DNA of 64,000 nt from Pyropia yezoensis (lineage: Eukaryota; Rhodophyta; Bangiophyceae; Bangiales; Bangiaceae): positions 1,054,001-1,118,000 of the forward strand of contig CM020620.1 of the NCBI GenBank assembly GCA_009829735.1. The letters run 5' to 3'. Positions 1 to 8,977 of this stretch are shown here, piece by piece (position 1 is the first letter of the stretch; every line of letters begins with the position of its first letter). The notes beneath the pieces are model-generated. The model saw only the letters and a list, made by a program, of their open reading frames with translations. It was not told the origin of the DNA and made no database searches. The position numbers and the translations under genes are program-made.

Positions 1-1
1 G

Positions 2-1528
2 TTGCTGCGGTACGGGGCGGCTGGTGGTCTTCACCCTTATCATCGGCGTCTGTACGCTTTGGCGCTTGCCTTTCGTGTCGGGCAAGTTGAGACCTTTGTG
101 GTCGCGGCCAACAACTTCGGCCGTCTTCGCCGGCTGTGGCCTTCGGCCGTGTTCTTGGCACGTGACTTGGCCGAGCGGCTTGATGTGCCTATCGCGGAGG
201 ACCATGGGCTAGAGGAGTATCTGGCCATGTTGGCTGACAAGGTTGCCCATGGGGTGCGTCCGGCGGGCGTCGAATTTGGTACTGCGACCTGTTCGCTTCC
301 TAACCCGTTCCGGGATCCGACGACGTCGATTCGTCTTCGTAGGTCGTGGGACCTGGCGGCCTTTGAGCGTCGCGGCCTATTGGCGCCGGCTTGGGCGTCC
401 AGCCTGGGGCGCGCACGCCCGTTCTTCGACCTGAAGCGTTGGCTTCCATCACGCCCATCGTGGTGGGTTGAGTACGGACCGTACATGGAGACGCCGGCGG
501 CATTGTCTTACGTCGCCAGTGGGCTTAAGGACGCAGATAACGCGGCTTGGGGCGTCGTGTACGACGAGTTTTTCTGCTTTGCCTTGGCGGCTTGGGTGCA
601 TTGGCTCGTCCATGACGGACTTTTTTGCTGGTTGCCGGACCAAGTGACCGAGTGGTTCGACGGGTTGGACGTGTCGCGGCTGGCCGATGGGCCCGGGGGT
701 GAGGAGCGTCTTGCGACGTACCACCGTATGCGTGATGCACACGCCGTCTTCCCGTGGACAACCATTGTCGCCGACGTCCGCCGACGTGATGAGCGCACCA
801 AGGCGGCTCGCCAGGTGTACGTCAAGTTGGACGCGACGGCCAAGTATGGCTTCGTTCTTCGTCAGCCGTGCGGCGCGTTTGATTGGAAGTATGACGCCTC
901 GTGGGAGGGTGGTGACGAGTCGTCCGGACCGGGTCGTGGTCCCGGTCGTGGTCGTGAGACCGGTCGTCGGGTGCGGGACGCGTCTCGGTCGTTGTCGCCG
1001 GTGGCCGGTGCGGGGTCAAGTGACCGTGTTAACCCTGGTGTGGTTGCCCCTGTGTCCGGTGGGACCGGTGGCACGGAGCCGATCTGGCCGTCGGAGTGGG
1101 CCCGTGTGGGTGCTGTTGCCCTGTTGGGTACTGACCGGGTGGGTGCCTTGGCTGGGCAAGTGGTGCCTCGTGGCGCAACGGCTGGGGCGTTGGCCATTGC
1201 TTGGTCTCGTCAGACCGTGGAGATTGATGACGTTCTTCGTCGGGTCAGTGGGATGACTGAGTCGGAGGCCGTTGAGGCTTTGGTGTTGACGGTCTCCCGT
1301 TCGGCGGATCCGTCTCGCATTCGCGATAGCTTGCTCAGTGAGCTGCGTCGTGCGCCCTCGGTGGAGGCTCGGGCTGCGAGTCCTCGTCGTGTTGACGTTG
1401 GTGCCATTCTTGGCGTTCGTCGTCGACAGATGTCGGATGACGAGGAGGAGGATGCGCATCGTGCGCCGGCTCGGCGTGTGCGCTCGCGCAGTTCGTCTTT
1501 TGACGAGGGCTCGCGACGTCGCCGTTGA
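2..1528 (+). CDS. Antisense ORF of the chromovirus, unknown function (5'-partial)
   Basis: The frame is open from the window edge for about 508 codons, so the true start may lie outside. It ends 41 bases from the stop of the retroelement pol on the other strand, placing it antisense between pol and the missing 3' LTR. The protein has a Trp-rich, mostly helical central region (about residues 10-300), then a Ser/Gly/Pro-rich stretch, a second folded-looking segment (about 365-440) and a basic Ser-Arg tail. I recognise no known domain. It resembles the ORF at 12759-14873 over the central region: both share an R-x-GQV-x-T and GRL start and a WW motif followed by PALL/PAALS. That supports a real, element-borne protein. 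A role is not evident; the SR-type tail would suit nucleic acid or RNA-protein binding. Confidence 0.6.
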   Translation: MLRYGAAGGLHPYHRRLYALALAFRVGQVETFVVAANNFGRLRRLWPSAVFLARDLAERLDVPIAEDHGLEEYLAMLADKVAHGVRPAGVEFGTATCSLPNPFRDPTTSIRLRRSWDLAAFERRGLLAPAWASSLGRARPFFDLKRWLPSRPSWWVEYGPYMETPAALSYVASGLKDADNAAWGVVYDEFFCFALAAWVHWLVHDGLFCWLPDQVTEWFDGLDVSRLADGPGGEERLATYHRMRDAHAVFPWTTIVADVRRRDERTKAARQVYVKLDATAKYGFVLRQPCGAFDWKYDASWEGGDESSGPGRGPGRGRETGRRVRDASRSLSPVAGAGSSDRVNPGVVAPVSGGTGGTEPIWPSEWARVGAVALLGTDRVGALAGQVVPRGATAGALAIAWSRQTVEIDDVLRRVSGMTESEAVEALVLTVSRSADPSRIRDSLLSELRRAPSVEARAASPRRVDVGAILGVRRRQMSDDEEEDAHRAPARRVRSRSSSFDEGSRRRR

Positions 1529-3954
1529 GGGGGGGGTTGGGAGGTGAGGGTGTTGCCGTACGGCTTGTGTTAGTCTTGTTTGTACTTGTGTTGGCCCTTT
1601 GGCTTGTTGTTTGTTTGTTCGTGTTTGAACATGAAGGCAGCCCTGGCCCATTCTGTTGTCTTTTTGTCCGATGTTAGGACTGGCCGGAGTATCTTCGACT
1701 CATGACAGAGCCGTTTGGCTTTTGAGAACCATGAGGCATGTTCCCAGCGTGGGGTGACCAGGAGGGTGTCCTTTGGACTGGATTGTAGCTCTGTGACCAC
1801 TTGGTCAAGGGTGTGGGTGGGGGGTACCCTTAGGCAGATGCCTTGTGAGTTCTGCTCCGAGGCAGTGACATGCCTCTCCGGCTGGTAGCTCAACTGGCCA
1901 TAGTGCTTGGTGAGTTCTGGGAGTTCCCAGAGTGGTCCCCATGTGGGGGAGGTGAAGTTCCGGCATGCCTCTGGCAGTGTTGACTTCATGTAGTACACAG
2001 GGATGTTTTCCTGGACCGAGCGGTCTGCGTTGTCCCATTGGACATTAGCCTGTACCACCCCCCATGGATCGACGTAGACCGCGAGTATGTGTGGTTGCCA
2101 AATAGCGGCGGCTGCGCCAGTGAGCGCAACAAGTCCAGTTGCCAGAGCAACCTTGGTGGTTGGCTTTCGTGGCTTCCGCCACGTGTATCCAGGTATTTCT
2201 ACCTTTTTGGATCGCAAATGTCGAATGACAAGGTTACGTGGCAAGTTTTCCACTGGTTCCCACGTGTCGTCCTTGGGGGTATAATCATACCATCGGACTT
2301 TGAATTTGTACGAATCTCCAGACCGTCGGTGAGACATGAGTTTTTCGATGACGTATTCGTCGTGGACGGTTGGCTCCGGCCGTGGTTTGTCAAACCCATC
2401 GAGTAGTGGGTGTGGTGTGGACTCATTGGAGTTGTCCGGCCGGGGTGCCGCAGTGGCATGATCGCTGTTGATGCGTTTCTCGATACCATCGACGTCAATG
2501 ACGAAGGTAGAGTCGTCGGCGTCGACGACCATGAATGGCCCGACGGCCTTGCTCTGCAGCTTGTTAGCTCGTTGATGGTTTGTCGTATAGACATAGTCGC
2601 CGATCTTGATCTTACGATTGCGCGTCCCAACGAGGGCATCGAAGTTACGTTTGTAACGTTGTTGAGGCTTGGCGAGGGCCTTGGTGACGGCCGGGATCTG
2701 CAGCCGCAGTCGGGCCATGAACTCGCGCTTTCTCGCGAGCGGCGATCCGTCATTGAGGGTCCCTCTTTGGGATATGGACGTGCCTGGTGGCAAGTTACGA
2801 ACCGACAGGTTAGGGACACGTCGTGGGATGACAAGCTCGAATGGCGCTAGTCCAGTGGACCGATGTGGTTGGCTGTTGTAAGCCATAGTCAGGACGGGCA
2901 GAAGCTCGTCCCAGCGCTTGGGGTCCTCGGTCACGTAGTGACGCAGTTGTGTAGCAATCGTACGATTGTACCGTTCGACTTGACCGTTGGTCTGTGGGTG
3001 GTACGCGGTGGTGCGCACCGTCTCGACTCCGAGTACCTTCATCACGGCGATGAAAAAGTTTGACATGAACTGGGGTCCTTGGTCGGACAAGATCTTGTCC
3101 GGTGGGCCATAGCAGGCTATCCAGTGTTCAATGACAGCGGATGAGACGGAGATGGCCGTGATGGTCTTGAGTGCGATGCACTTTGTAAGCTTTGCAAAAC
3201 GGTCCGTAATGATCAAGATGAATCGATTTCCGCTTTTGCTTGCTGGCAAGGGGCCGAGGATGTCGATCGACAGTTCCGTCAGTGGTTCTGACGCCGGGAA
3301 CAGGGTCAGAGGCGTCGTATGCGTACGCAACGCTAGCCGGTTCTGTGCACAAGTGATGCAATTGGTGATGGTCTTGTGGATATCCGATATCATGGATGGC
3401 CAGTAGAACTTTGTTCTCATAGTGAAGTACATCTTGTTCATGCCCGGGTGGGCGGCCGTGGTGGCCATGTGTTGGAGCTTCAAGATGACATCTTGTTGCG
3501 ACTTGGGGATGACCAGTTGGTCTCCATACACAGTTTTGCGACGCAGTGCGTTGTTGCCGTCAAGGTAGAATGACTTGTGTCCTCCGTTGTTGACGCTGTC
3601 GATGATCGACTTGCAGAAATCATCCGATTGTTGCTTGTTAATGACTTCATAGAAGTCAAGAGGCTTGGGGTCGGTTGTGCCTGTGTACCTGTCCGTTTGG
3701 ACGCCGTGTGCCGTCTGGGCCACCGCTAGACATGGTATGTCATCGTTGATCGTTTCGTTCATCGCGTTATTGTCCGCGCGGGACAGGAAGTCGGGCAGGT
3801 GGTGACTAGCACCTGGCTTGTATTTCAGTTCGAAGTCGAACTCTGCGAGACGCATACGCCATCTCATCAACCGACCGCTAGAGTCGGCAGTGCTGTATAT
3901 CCAGCTAAGGCTTTGATGGTCCGATCGGATTATGAAGTGTTGTCCTTCTAGGAA

Positions 3955-4052
3955 GTGCCTCAACTTGAGGACAGCCCACACAATGCCAAGGCATTCTCGC
4001 TCCGTGCCTCAACTTGAGGACAGCCCACACAATGCCAAGGCATTCTCGCTCC
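3955..4052. repeat. 49-bp perfect tandem duplication inside pol
   Basis: Units at 3955-4003 and 4004-4052 are identical. Forty-nine is not a multiple of three, which explains why the RNase H frame changes exactly here. Confidence 0.97.
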
Positions 4053-6084
4053 GTTGTGGAGTAGTTGAGCTCCGCTGCGTTAAGAGCACGGCTCCAGTAG
4101 CCGAGTGGCTGTGGTTTTCCATCGTCGTCCGTTTGGAGTAACGTGCAGCCGAGTTGATACGCACTTGCGTCAACATCGAGCGTTAGCTCACGCCCAGCCT
4201 TAGGTAAGGGCAAGATTGGTGGGTGCACCAAGGCGTCACGGAGGTCCTCAAAGGACGCCAACTCCTCGGTCGAGGGCGGGAACAGGTCCGGTGGGACGTC
4301 TTTCTTGGTCAACGCGTTTAGCGGTCGGGCTCTCTTGGTAAAGTCTACCACGAACCGTCGATAGACGTTGCACATGCCGAGAAAACTCTTGAGTTGGGTC
4401 TTGGTCTTGGGGAACGTTGCTTGACGCAGGGCGTCGGTGTTCTTGTTAAGAACGTGGAGTTTACCAGGCGTTATGCTGTGGCCGAGGTACTCCACCTCGT
4501 TGGAAAACCACTTGCACTTCTCAAGATTGAGAGTCACGCCGGCCTCCCGTAGTCGGGTAAGGACCTTGTCTACATCATGGATGTGTTGTTTGGCGGTTGC
4601 CGAGAAGATGATGACGTCGTCTAAGTAGACGAGGCAGACTTGCCACTTGAGTCCGGAGAGTATAATATGCAGGGCACGTTGAAACGTCGCCGGGGCATTG
4701 GTCAAGCCGAATGGCATCGTTGTCCAGTCGAAGATGCCATAGTGCGTTGTGAAGGCCGTTTTTTCTTGGTCCTCCTGCCGCAATGGCACTTGCCAGTACC
4801 CAACGGTACAGTCGAGAGAGGTGAATACTTTGGCGTCTCCGAGGGAGTCGAGACAGTCCTCCATACGCGGGAGGGGGTACGCATCCTTCTTAGTGATGCT
4901 GTTCAACCGTCGATAATCGACACAAAACCGGGCCTTCCCATTTTTCTTCGGTACGATGACGACCGGACTGGCCCAGTCACTGTGACTTGGTTTAATAACC
5001 TTGAGCTTCAACATCTTCTTGATTTGATCGACGATGATCGCCCGTTTGAACGCACCGGTTCGATAGGGCTGCGCCCTTATAGGGGCAACCCCAGGTGGGG
5101 TGACGATGGCGTGCTCTGTAGCGTGTATGACCCCGAGGGTCCCGTCCCACATCTTGCCATGCTTGGCCAACATCGACTTAATTTGCGCGTGCAAATGTTG
5201 GGGAGCCCCGTCGAGGTTGATGTCGTCAAGTGACGGTTTGGGCTGTTCGGTCTCTGGGTCGGTTGACCCCGTATCCTCCGTCGGGGCGGCGAGGACTTGC
5301 CCGAGGTGGGGCTCGGCAAACGCGAGGACGCATCCCTCTCGCAGGATGGCCGTGTCTGGCCCGAAGTTGCATACCTTAACCAGAAATGGTTCGTCAGGTT
5401 TGATGGTGGCGAGTCCGCGGGCGACTGCCATGGTCTTGTGTCGGCACAATCGTTCGTTTGGTTGAAGAGTAACCAGTCCCGGCGTGTCACATGTGACCAT
5501 GATCCATTCCTCGGTCTTGCCCTTGAGGCGCGTTTGTTTGCAAGCACGGACCTTGGTCGACCCCCCGGCCCATTGGGGCTCCATGACGTCGTCTTGACGG
5601 ATGCTCAGGATTGGGGAGTGGCCGATCGAATGGTTTTCAGCACCTTGCCAAACGATACGTTTGCGGGCGGGCAGGATTGCCTCGATGTGCTTATCGATGA
5701 ACTCGGTCCCGAGTATGCACTTGACCGACAGGTTGGGCGTAACGTAAAAACTTTCAAAGGCTAGAACCCCTCCGGTGTCGATGAACAAGTGGATGGCTTG
5801 GAGAGCCTTGATTGTTTGCCCGTTGGCATCAACAATGTGCGGTGCACTGGTTAACGTGTCGGCGTAGTCGCGCCAATGTGCCGGTAGAACATCCGGCCGG
5901 ATGAGGTTGGCGCCAGCTCCGGTATCGAGGATGGGTCTCATACTCCGCGTGTTCGCGAGCTCCGTGCCTATACAGGCGGCGATTTCATAATGTCGATGAG
6001 CTTTGCTCAGTATCTTGGTGACCTTAGGTCTATCTTGTCGGGCAGGCAAGGGTGCGTCGGGGAGACTGCCCGGTGGTCCTCGAC

Positions 6085-7830
6085 TTACTCGTTTTTCGAG
6101 TCGGCCTTGCCGTCGCCGGTGTCGTTGCTTTCGACGTCGTCGTCGTCCGAGTCCGGCAGGACTTCGTTCTCGACGATCGCATTGATCTGCTTGCGGACCG
6201 AGTCGTCAATGAGTGCCATCACTCGTGCCTGACGTCGTTCACGACGGGGCTTAGGGCATCGAGAGGCAAAGTGTCCGCGCTCGTTACAGTTGTAACAGAT
6301 GTCGTTCGCTCGCGGGTTGGGCGTGTCCGTGCGGACAGCCCTAATGGGGTCGAATGGTCGATCGACCGTGCGCGCTGGGGGCTCAGGGGTAGAGTCGATT
6401 TGACTAACCTTGATCATGGCTGGCCGGCTGGCCTTGATGGACTGCCACAGGCGCGTGGCGCCTTCCCAAAACCCTTGGGCAGCTGCCACTGTGTCCGCCA
6501 TTGGGCGATCAGGGAACTGACTGTCCAGAACACGGACGTTTGGTTTGATGAGGTCTGAAAGACCGTTGATGAAGACATCCTTCACGTCTTGGGCGGAGAA
6601 CAGGCCACAGAGGCGATCGCACGCCGCCTCCACGCGGGAGGCAAACACGCGCGGGACCTCTGTGTCCGCTTGAGTCATCGTAATGATGTCGTGGTAGGCC
6701 GTTGCCAAACCGGCATGAGTTGCGTACTTCTTGAGAAGCCAGTTGACTCCTTCACCATAGGTGGTGAGCTCGTAGTGCTTGCCACTGACAACCGTGTTGG
6801 CCGCGCTGGCGAATGCGCGCTTGGCGGCTCCCGCCAGCCGGAAGGCGATCAAGGGGAACGCCCGGCCGTGAGTCAGCCCTGCCGCGTCGCAAGCTCTGCG
6901 AAAGGTGGTGAGGAAGGTGAAAACACCGAGGGGGTCGCCACCGTTAATGGTCTCTTGACCCTGGAACGCCCCGTCTAGGCGCTTGTTCATCTTGCTAGCA
7001 TCTTTCACCATCGATGGTGTGTACTTGGTGCTCCGTCGGAGAAGGAAGTAGGTCCTGTAGTCCAAGAGTGACTTAAAGCGACTGTTGCCGGGTCGAATGA
7101 CCAACTTGCGGTCACCCAACTCCGTGAGTTCAGCTGCCGGCGCCGGTCGGCGCCGGAAACGACGCGCACGTCGACGGTGCGCGTCCGAACTTTCCGTAAC
7201 GGAATCACTGCTCGATGAGGTCGGGCTTGACGGTGGGGAAGGGTCCCAACGACCGTCATAGGTTTCGTCCGAAGACGAGGAAGACGAGGACGACGAGTTG
7301 TCGGATGACATCCCATCATCAGCGGATGATGCGCCTCCCTCCCGGGCGTTCGAACGCTTAGTCGAGACCCTGACCTTTAGGTCTTCGACTTGGCGCTCCA
7401 ACGCGCGGATCCGACGGTTCTTCATCTGAAGATTGCCAATAGGCAGGCTGGCTTGGGACGCCCCTTGAGCAGGTCCCCGGGTCATCTTGCCCACCGGCTG
7501 TCGGTTCGACGTCGTCCGTTGACATAACGCCTCATTTGAGGGTGGCTTTCTCAGCTCCTCAAGAGTGGTCACCAGTTTGGTGTTAGACTTCTCCAACTCC
7601 TTGTTGGCGGCCTCTTGGGCCTCAAGACGGTCACGAAGTGCCTCCACCACCGCCTTCAAGCTCTCCAACTTGGAGTTAGGAATATCCTCCGCGTCGGGGT
7701 TGGGGGGGGTAACCTCGGGTGCCGGACGGCGGCTTGTTCCGCTCCCTCCGCCTGGTGGCGTGTAACCCGAAGGCAGGGCAATCCCCTTACCCTTCGAGCG
7801 CCGAGCGCCATCAGGGGCTCCCGAAGCCAT
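6085..7830 (-). CDS. gag: Gag polyprotein of the chromovirus
   Basis: This encodes the structural Gag of the retrotransposon, about 581 residues from the ATG at 7830; the frame opens further upstream, but only from a GTG at 7920. An N-terminal coiled coil comes first (KLESLKAVVEALRDRLEAQ), then a Ser/Asp-rich stretch. The capsid-like retrotransposon gag domain follows at about residues 270-470. A single CCHC zinc knuckle lies near residue 525 (CYNCNERGHFASRCPKP), and the tail is acidic. Gag should assemble the particle and bind element RNA through the knuckle. The frame is intact, unlike pol, and overlaps pol in the -1 frame. Confidence 0.88.
   Translation of the reverse strand: MASGAPDGARRSKGKGIALPSGYTPPGGGSGTSRRPAPEVTPPNPDAEDIPNSKLESLKAVVEALRDRLEAQEAANKELEKSNTKLVTTLEELRKPPSNEALCQRTTSNRQPVGKMTRGPAQGASQASLPIGNLQMKNRRIRALERQVEDLKVRVSTKRSNAREGGASSADDGMSSDNSSSSSSSSSDETYDGRWDPSPPSSPTSSSSDSVTESSDAHRRRARRFRRRPAPAAELTELGDRKLVIRPGNSRFKSLLDYRTYFLLRRSTKYTPSMVKDASKMNKRLDGAFQGQETINGGDPLGVFTFLTTFRRACDAAGLTHGRAFPLIAFRLAGAAKRAFASAANTVVSGKHYELTTYGEGVNWLLKKYATHAGLATAYHDIITMTQADTEVPRVFASRVEAACDRLCGLFSAQDVKDVFINGLSDLIKPNVRVLDSQFPDRPMADTVAAAQGFWEGATRLWQSIKASRPAMIKVSQIDSTPEPPARTVDRPFDPIRAVRTDTPNPRANDICYNCNERGHFASRCPKPRRERRQARVMALIDDSVRKQINAIVENEVLPDSDDDDVESNDTGDGKADSKNE
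6091..6097 (-). promoter_or_regulatory. Candidate -1 ribosomal frameshift site, gag to pol
   Basis: The last sense codons of gag read TCG AAA AAC GAG before the TAA at 6087-6085. The heptamer G-AAA-AAC resembles a slippery site. The pol frame is exactly -1 relative to gag and is open across the heptamer and on into the protease. The first base is not the ideal A, and no downstream pseudoknot was worked out. Confidence 0.5.
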
Positions 7831-8048
7831 ATCGCAACCCGGCGTACTTGCGTCGGCGCGCCCTGCGTCGCCAACCAAAAGGTCCTCGTGGCACGACGCC
7901 CGGCGTCGTCCAGCCTTCACTGATCTGTGATGTCGCCCTGCAACACCCGATCAAGAGATCGTCAACACAACTGCCACAAGGCACCAAGGAACACGTACGA
8001 GTGTACGGCAGCGCCGCACACGAGCAGTATCCCCTGCTGCTCCACCAA
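7831..8048 (-). other. Retroelement leader with candidate primer-binding site
   Basis: This is the untranslated stretch between gag and the candidate LTR. On the minus strand a TGG-starting, tRNA-complement-like string (TGGTGGAGCAGCAGGGG, at 8047 downward) sits one base inside the LTR end, where a primer-binding site belongs. I could not name the tRNA. Confidence 0.35.
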
Positions 8049-8736
8049 TGTGGAATATGTGTTACCCAATATAAAGGATATGGGACCGACCGGCGCCCGG
8101 AAGGCAAAGAGGAAGCTATTACCGCAGAGGCAAAGAGGACAGACCTTTAGCTCCTGGACGATCGATGGGGAGCAAGCCGGCCGAAGGCAGCGGCGAGTCC
8201 CCACGTCGCAGATAAGGGCGAAAACAATATGCCGGTCGAGCGACCGAGCGGAGGCCGGACGGCCGATCGCTACGAGCATAGCAATCAATATAAAAGATCC
8301 CTCCAAGGCAAGGACAGATAAACAATACAAAACAAAAGTAGTCCCCCAAAGAGCGAGCCACAAGTGGACCCATGCCAACAAGGCTGGGGCCACCAGTCAG
8401 GGGGGCTACAAGCCAGTAAATACCGGAATTCGGTACAAGGGGCGGATATGCTACATCCATCCTCTTCCCCGCACCCTGTCGCCCTATTGGCTGGCACGGG
8501 TCGCTGACACCATCACGATTACGTTGAGGGCTGCCCAAGGGTGGGTGGTCCCTCACGTGTGGTAGCTTCAGATAGTTCGACTTTCTACCTGGCGGTCACT
8601 TGCGATTCCCTTTTTGATTTGGCTCTCACTGCGATTGTGCAGTCATGTTGCCCCCTGCGTTCGGCTTGCCACGGGCATTGTAATACGAACGTAGCGGGTT
8701 CCACGAATAACACCGAACGAAATATATCCTGACACA
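8049..8736 (-). repeat. Candidate 5' LTR of the chromovirus
   Basis: The segment begins TGTGG and ends GACACA, giving TG...CA ends with a 4-bp TGTG/CACA terminal inverted repeat, and it adjoins a primer-binding-like string. It has no coding content. The partner LTR is outside the window, so the outer boundary is a guess. Confidence 0.4.
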
Positions 8737-8908
8737 ACCCTTGTGGTTCTTTTCACGGAAGTTTTCTTTTGGTCAACCGATTGTTGAATCCCAGTGAGAT
8801 CCACATCAGATTCGGAAAACTCTTCCTCAGCACTGGCGGCCGGCCCGACGTCCTCGGCGGCTTCGGCGCGCGACACGGGGTCCACGTCACGTGGCACCCC
8901 CACCGTGC

Positions 8909-8962
8909 GCGCACCCCCGAGGGCCCGCGCACCTCCGACGGTCCGCGCACCCCCGACGGCCC
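8909..8962. repeat. 18-bp tandem repeat, three units
   Basis: Three near-identical units of the type GCGCACCCCCGAGGGCCC follow one another. They lie just past the point where the second pol copy stops being recognisable. Confidence 0.8.
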
Positions 8963-8977
8963 GCGGCGCACAGAAGT

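Larger units (their letters stand above)
1570..6097 (-). pseudogene. pol: Chromovirus pol, broken by a frameshift in RNase H
   Basis: The first frame (from about 6097 to 3905) has an aspartic protease (LDTGAGANLI), reverse transcriptase (FCVDYRRLN; active-site YLDDVIIF) and the start of RNase H (DVDASAYQLG). The second frame (3981-1570) resumes in RNase H, then has an H-H-C-C integrase zinc finger (C-terminal ITCAQN), a DDE integrase core (LSIDILGPLP; LSDQGPQF; HPQTNGQVERYNR) and a chromodomain at about residues 541-593 (FKVRWYDYTPKDDTWEP). About 210 residues follow, with a hydrophobic segment near residues 610-632. The two frames are split by a 49-bp tandem duplication, so the integrase half is out of frame with RT. 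Everything upstream and downstream of that point is otherwise open. Confidence 0.9.
1..8736 (-). mobile_element. Ty3/gypsy chromovirus, copy 1 (3' end off the window)
   Basis: An LTR retrotransposon lies on the minus strand and reads from about 8.7 kb down to beyond base 1. In order it holds a candidate 5' LTR, gag with a coiled coil and CCHC knuckle, a -1 overlap into pol (protease, reverse transcriptase, RNase H, integrase, chromodomain), a C-terminal extension, and an antisense ORF. The chromodomain places it among chromoviruses, which are known to target heterochromatin. The 3' LTR is not in the window, so LTR identity and insertion age cannot be judged. A 49-bp duplication breaks pol, so this copy is probably non-autonomous. 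GC content is visibly lower than in host genes to the right. Confidence 0.85.

Noticed and set aside
1529-1569. Gap between antisense ORF and pol considered as an LTR or polypurine tract
   Set aside because: Only 41 bases, with no similarity to the candidate LTR at 8049-8736.
8909-8962. Regular short repeats considered as a CRISPR-like array
   Set aside because: Units are contiguous with no spacers, in eukaryotic transposon-rich DNA.
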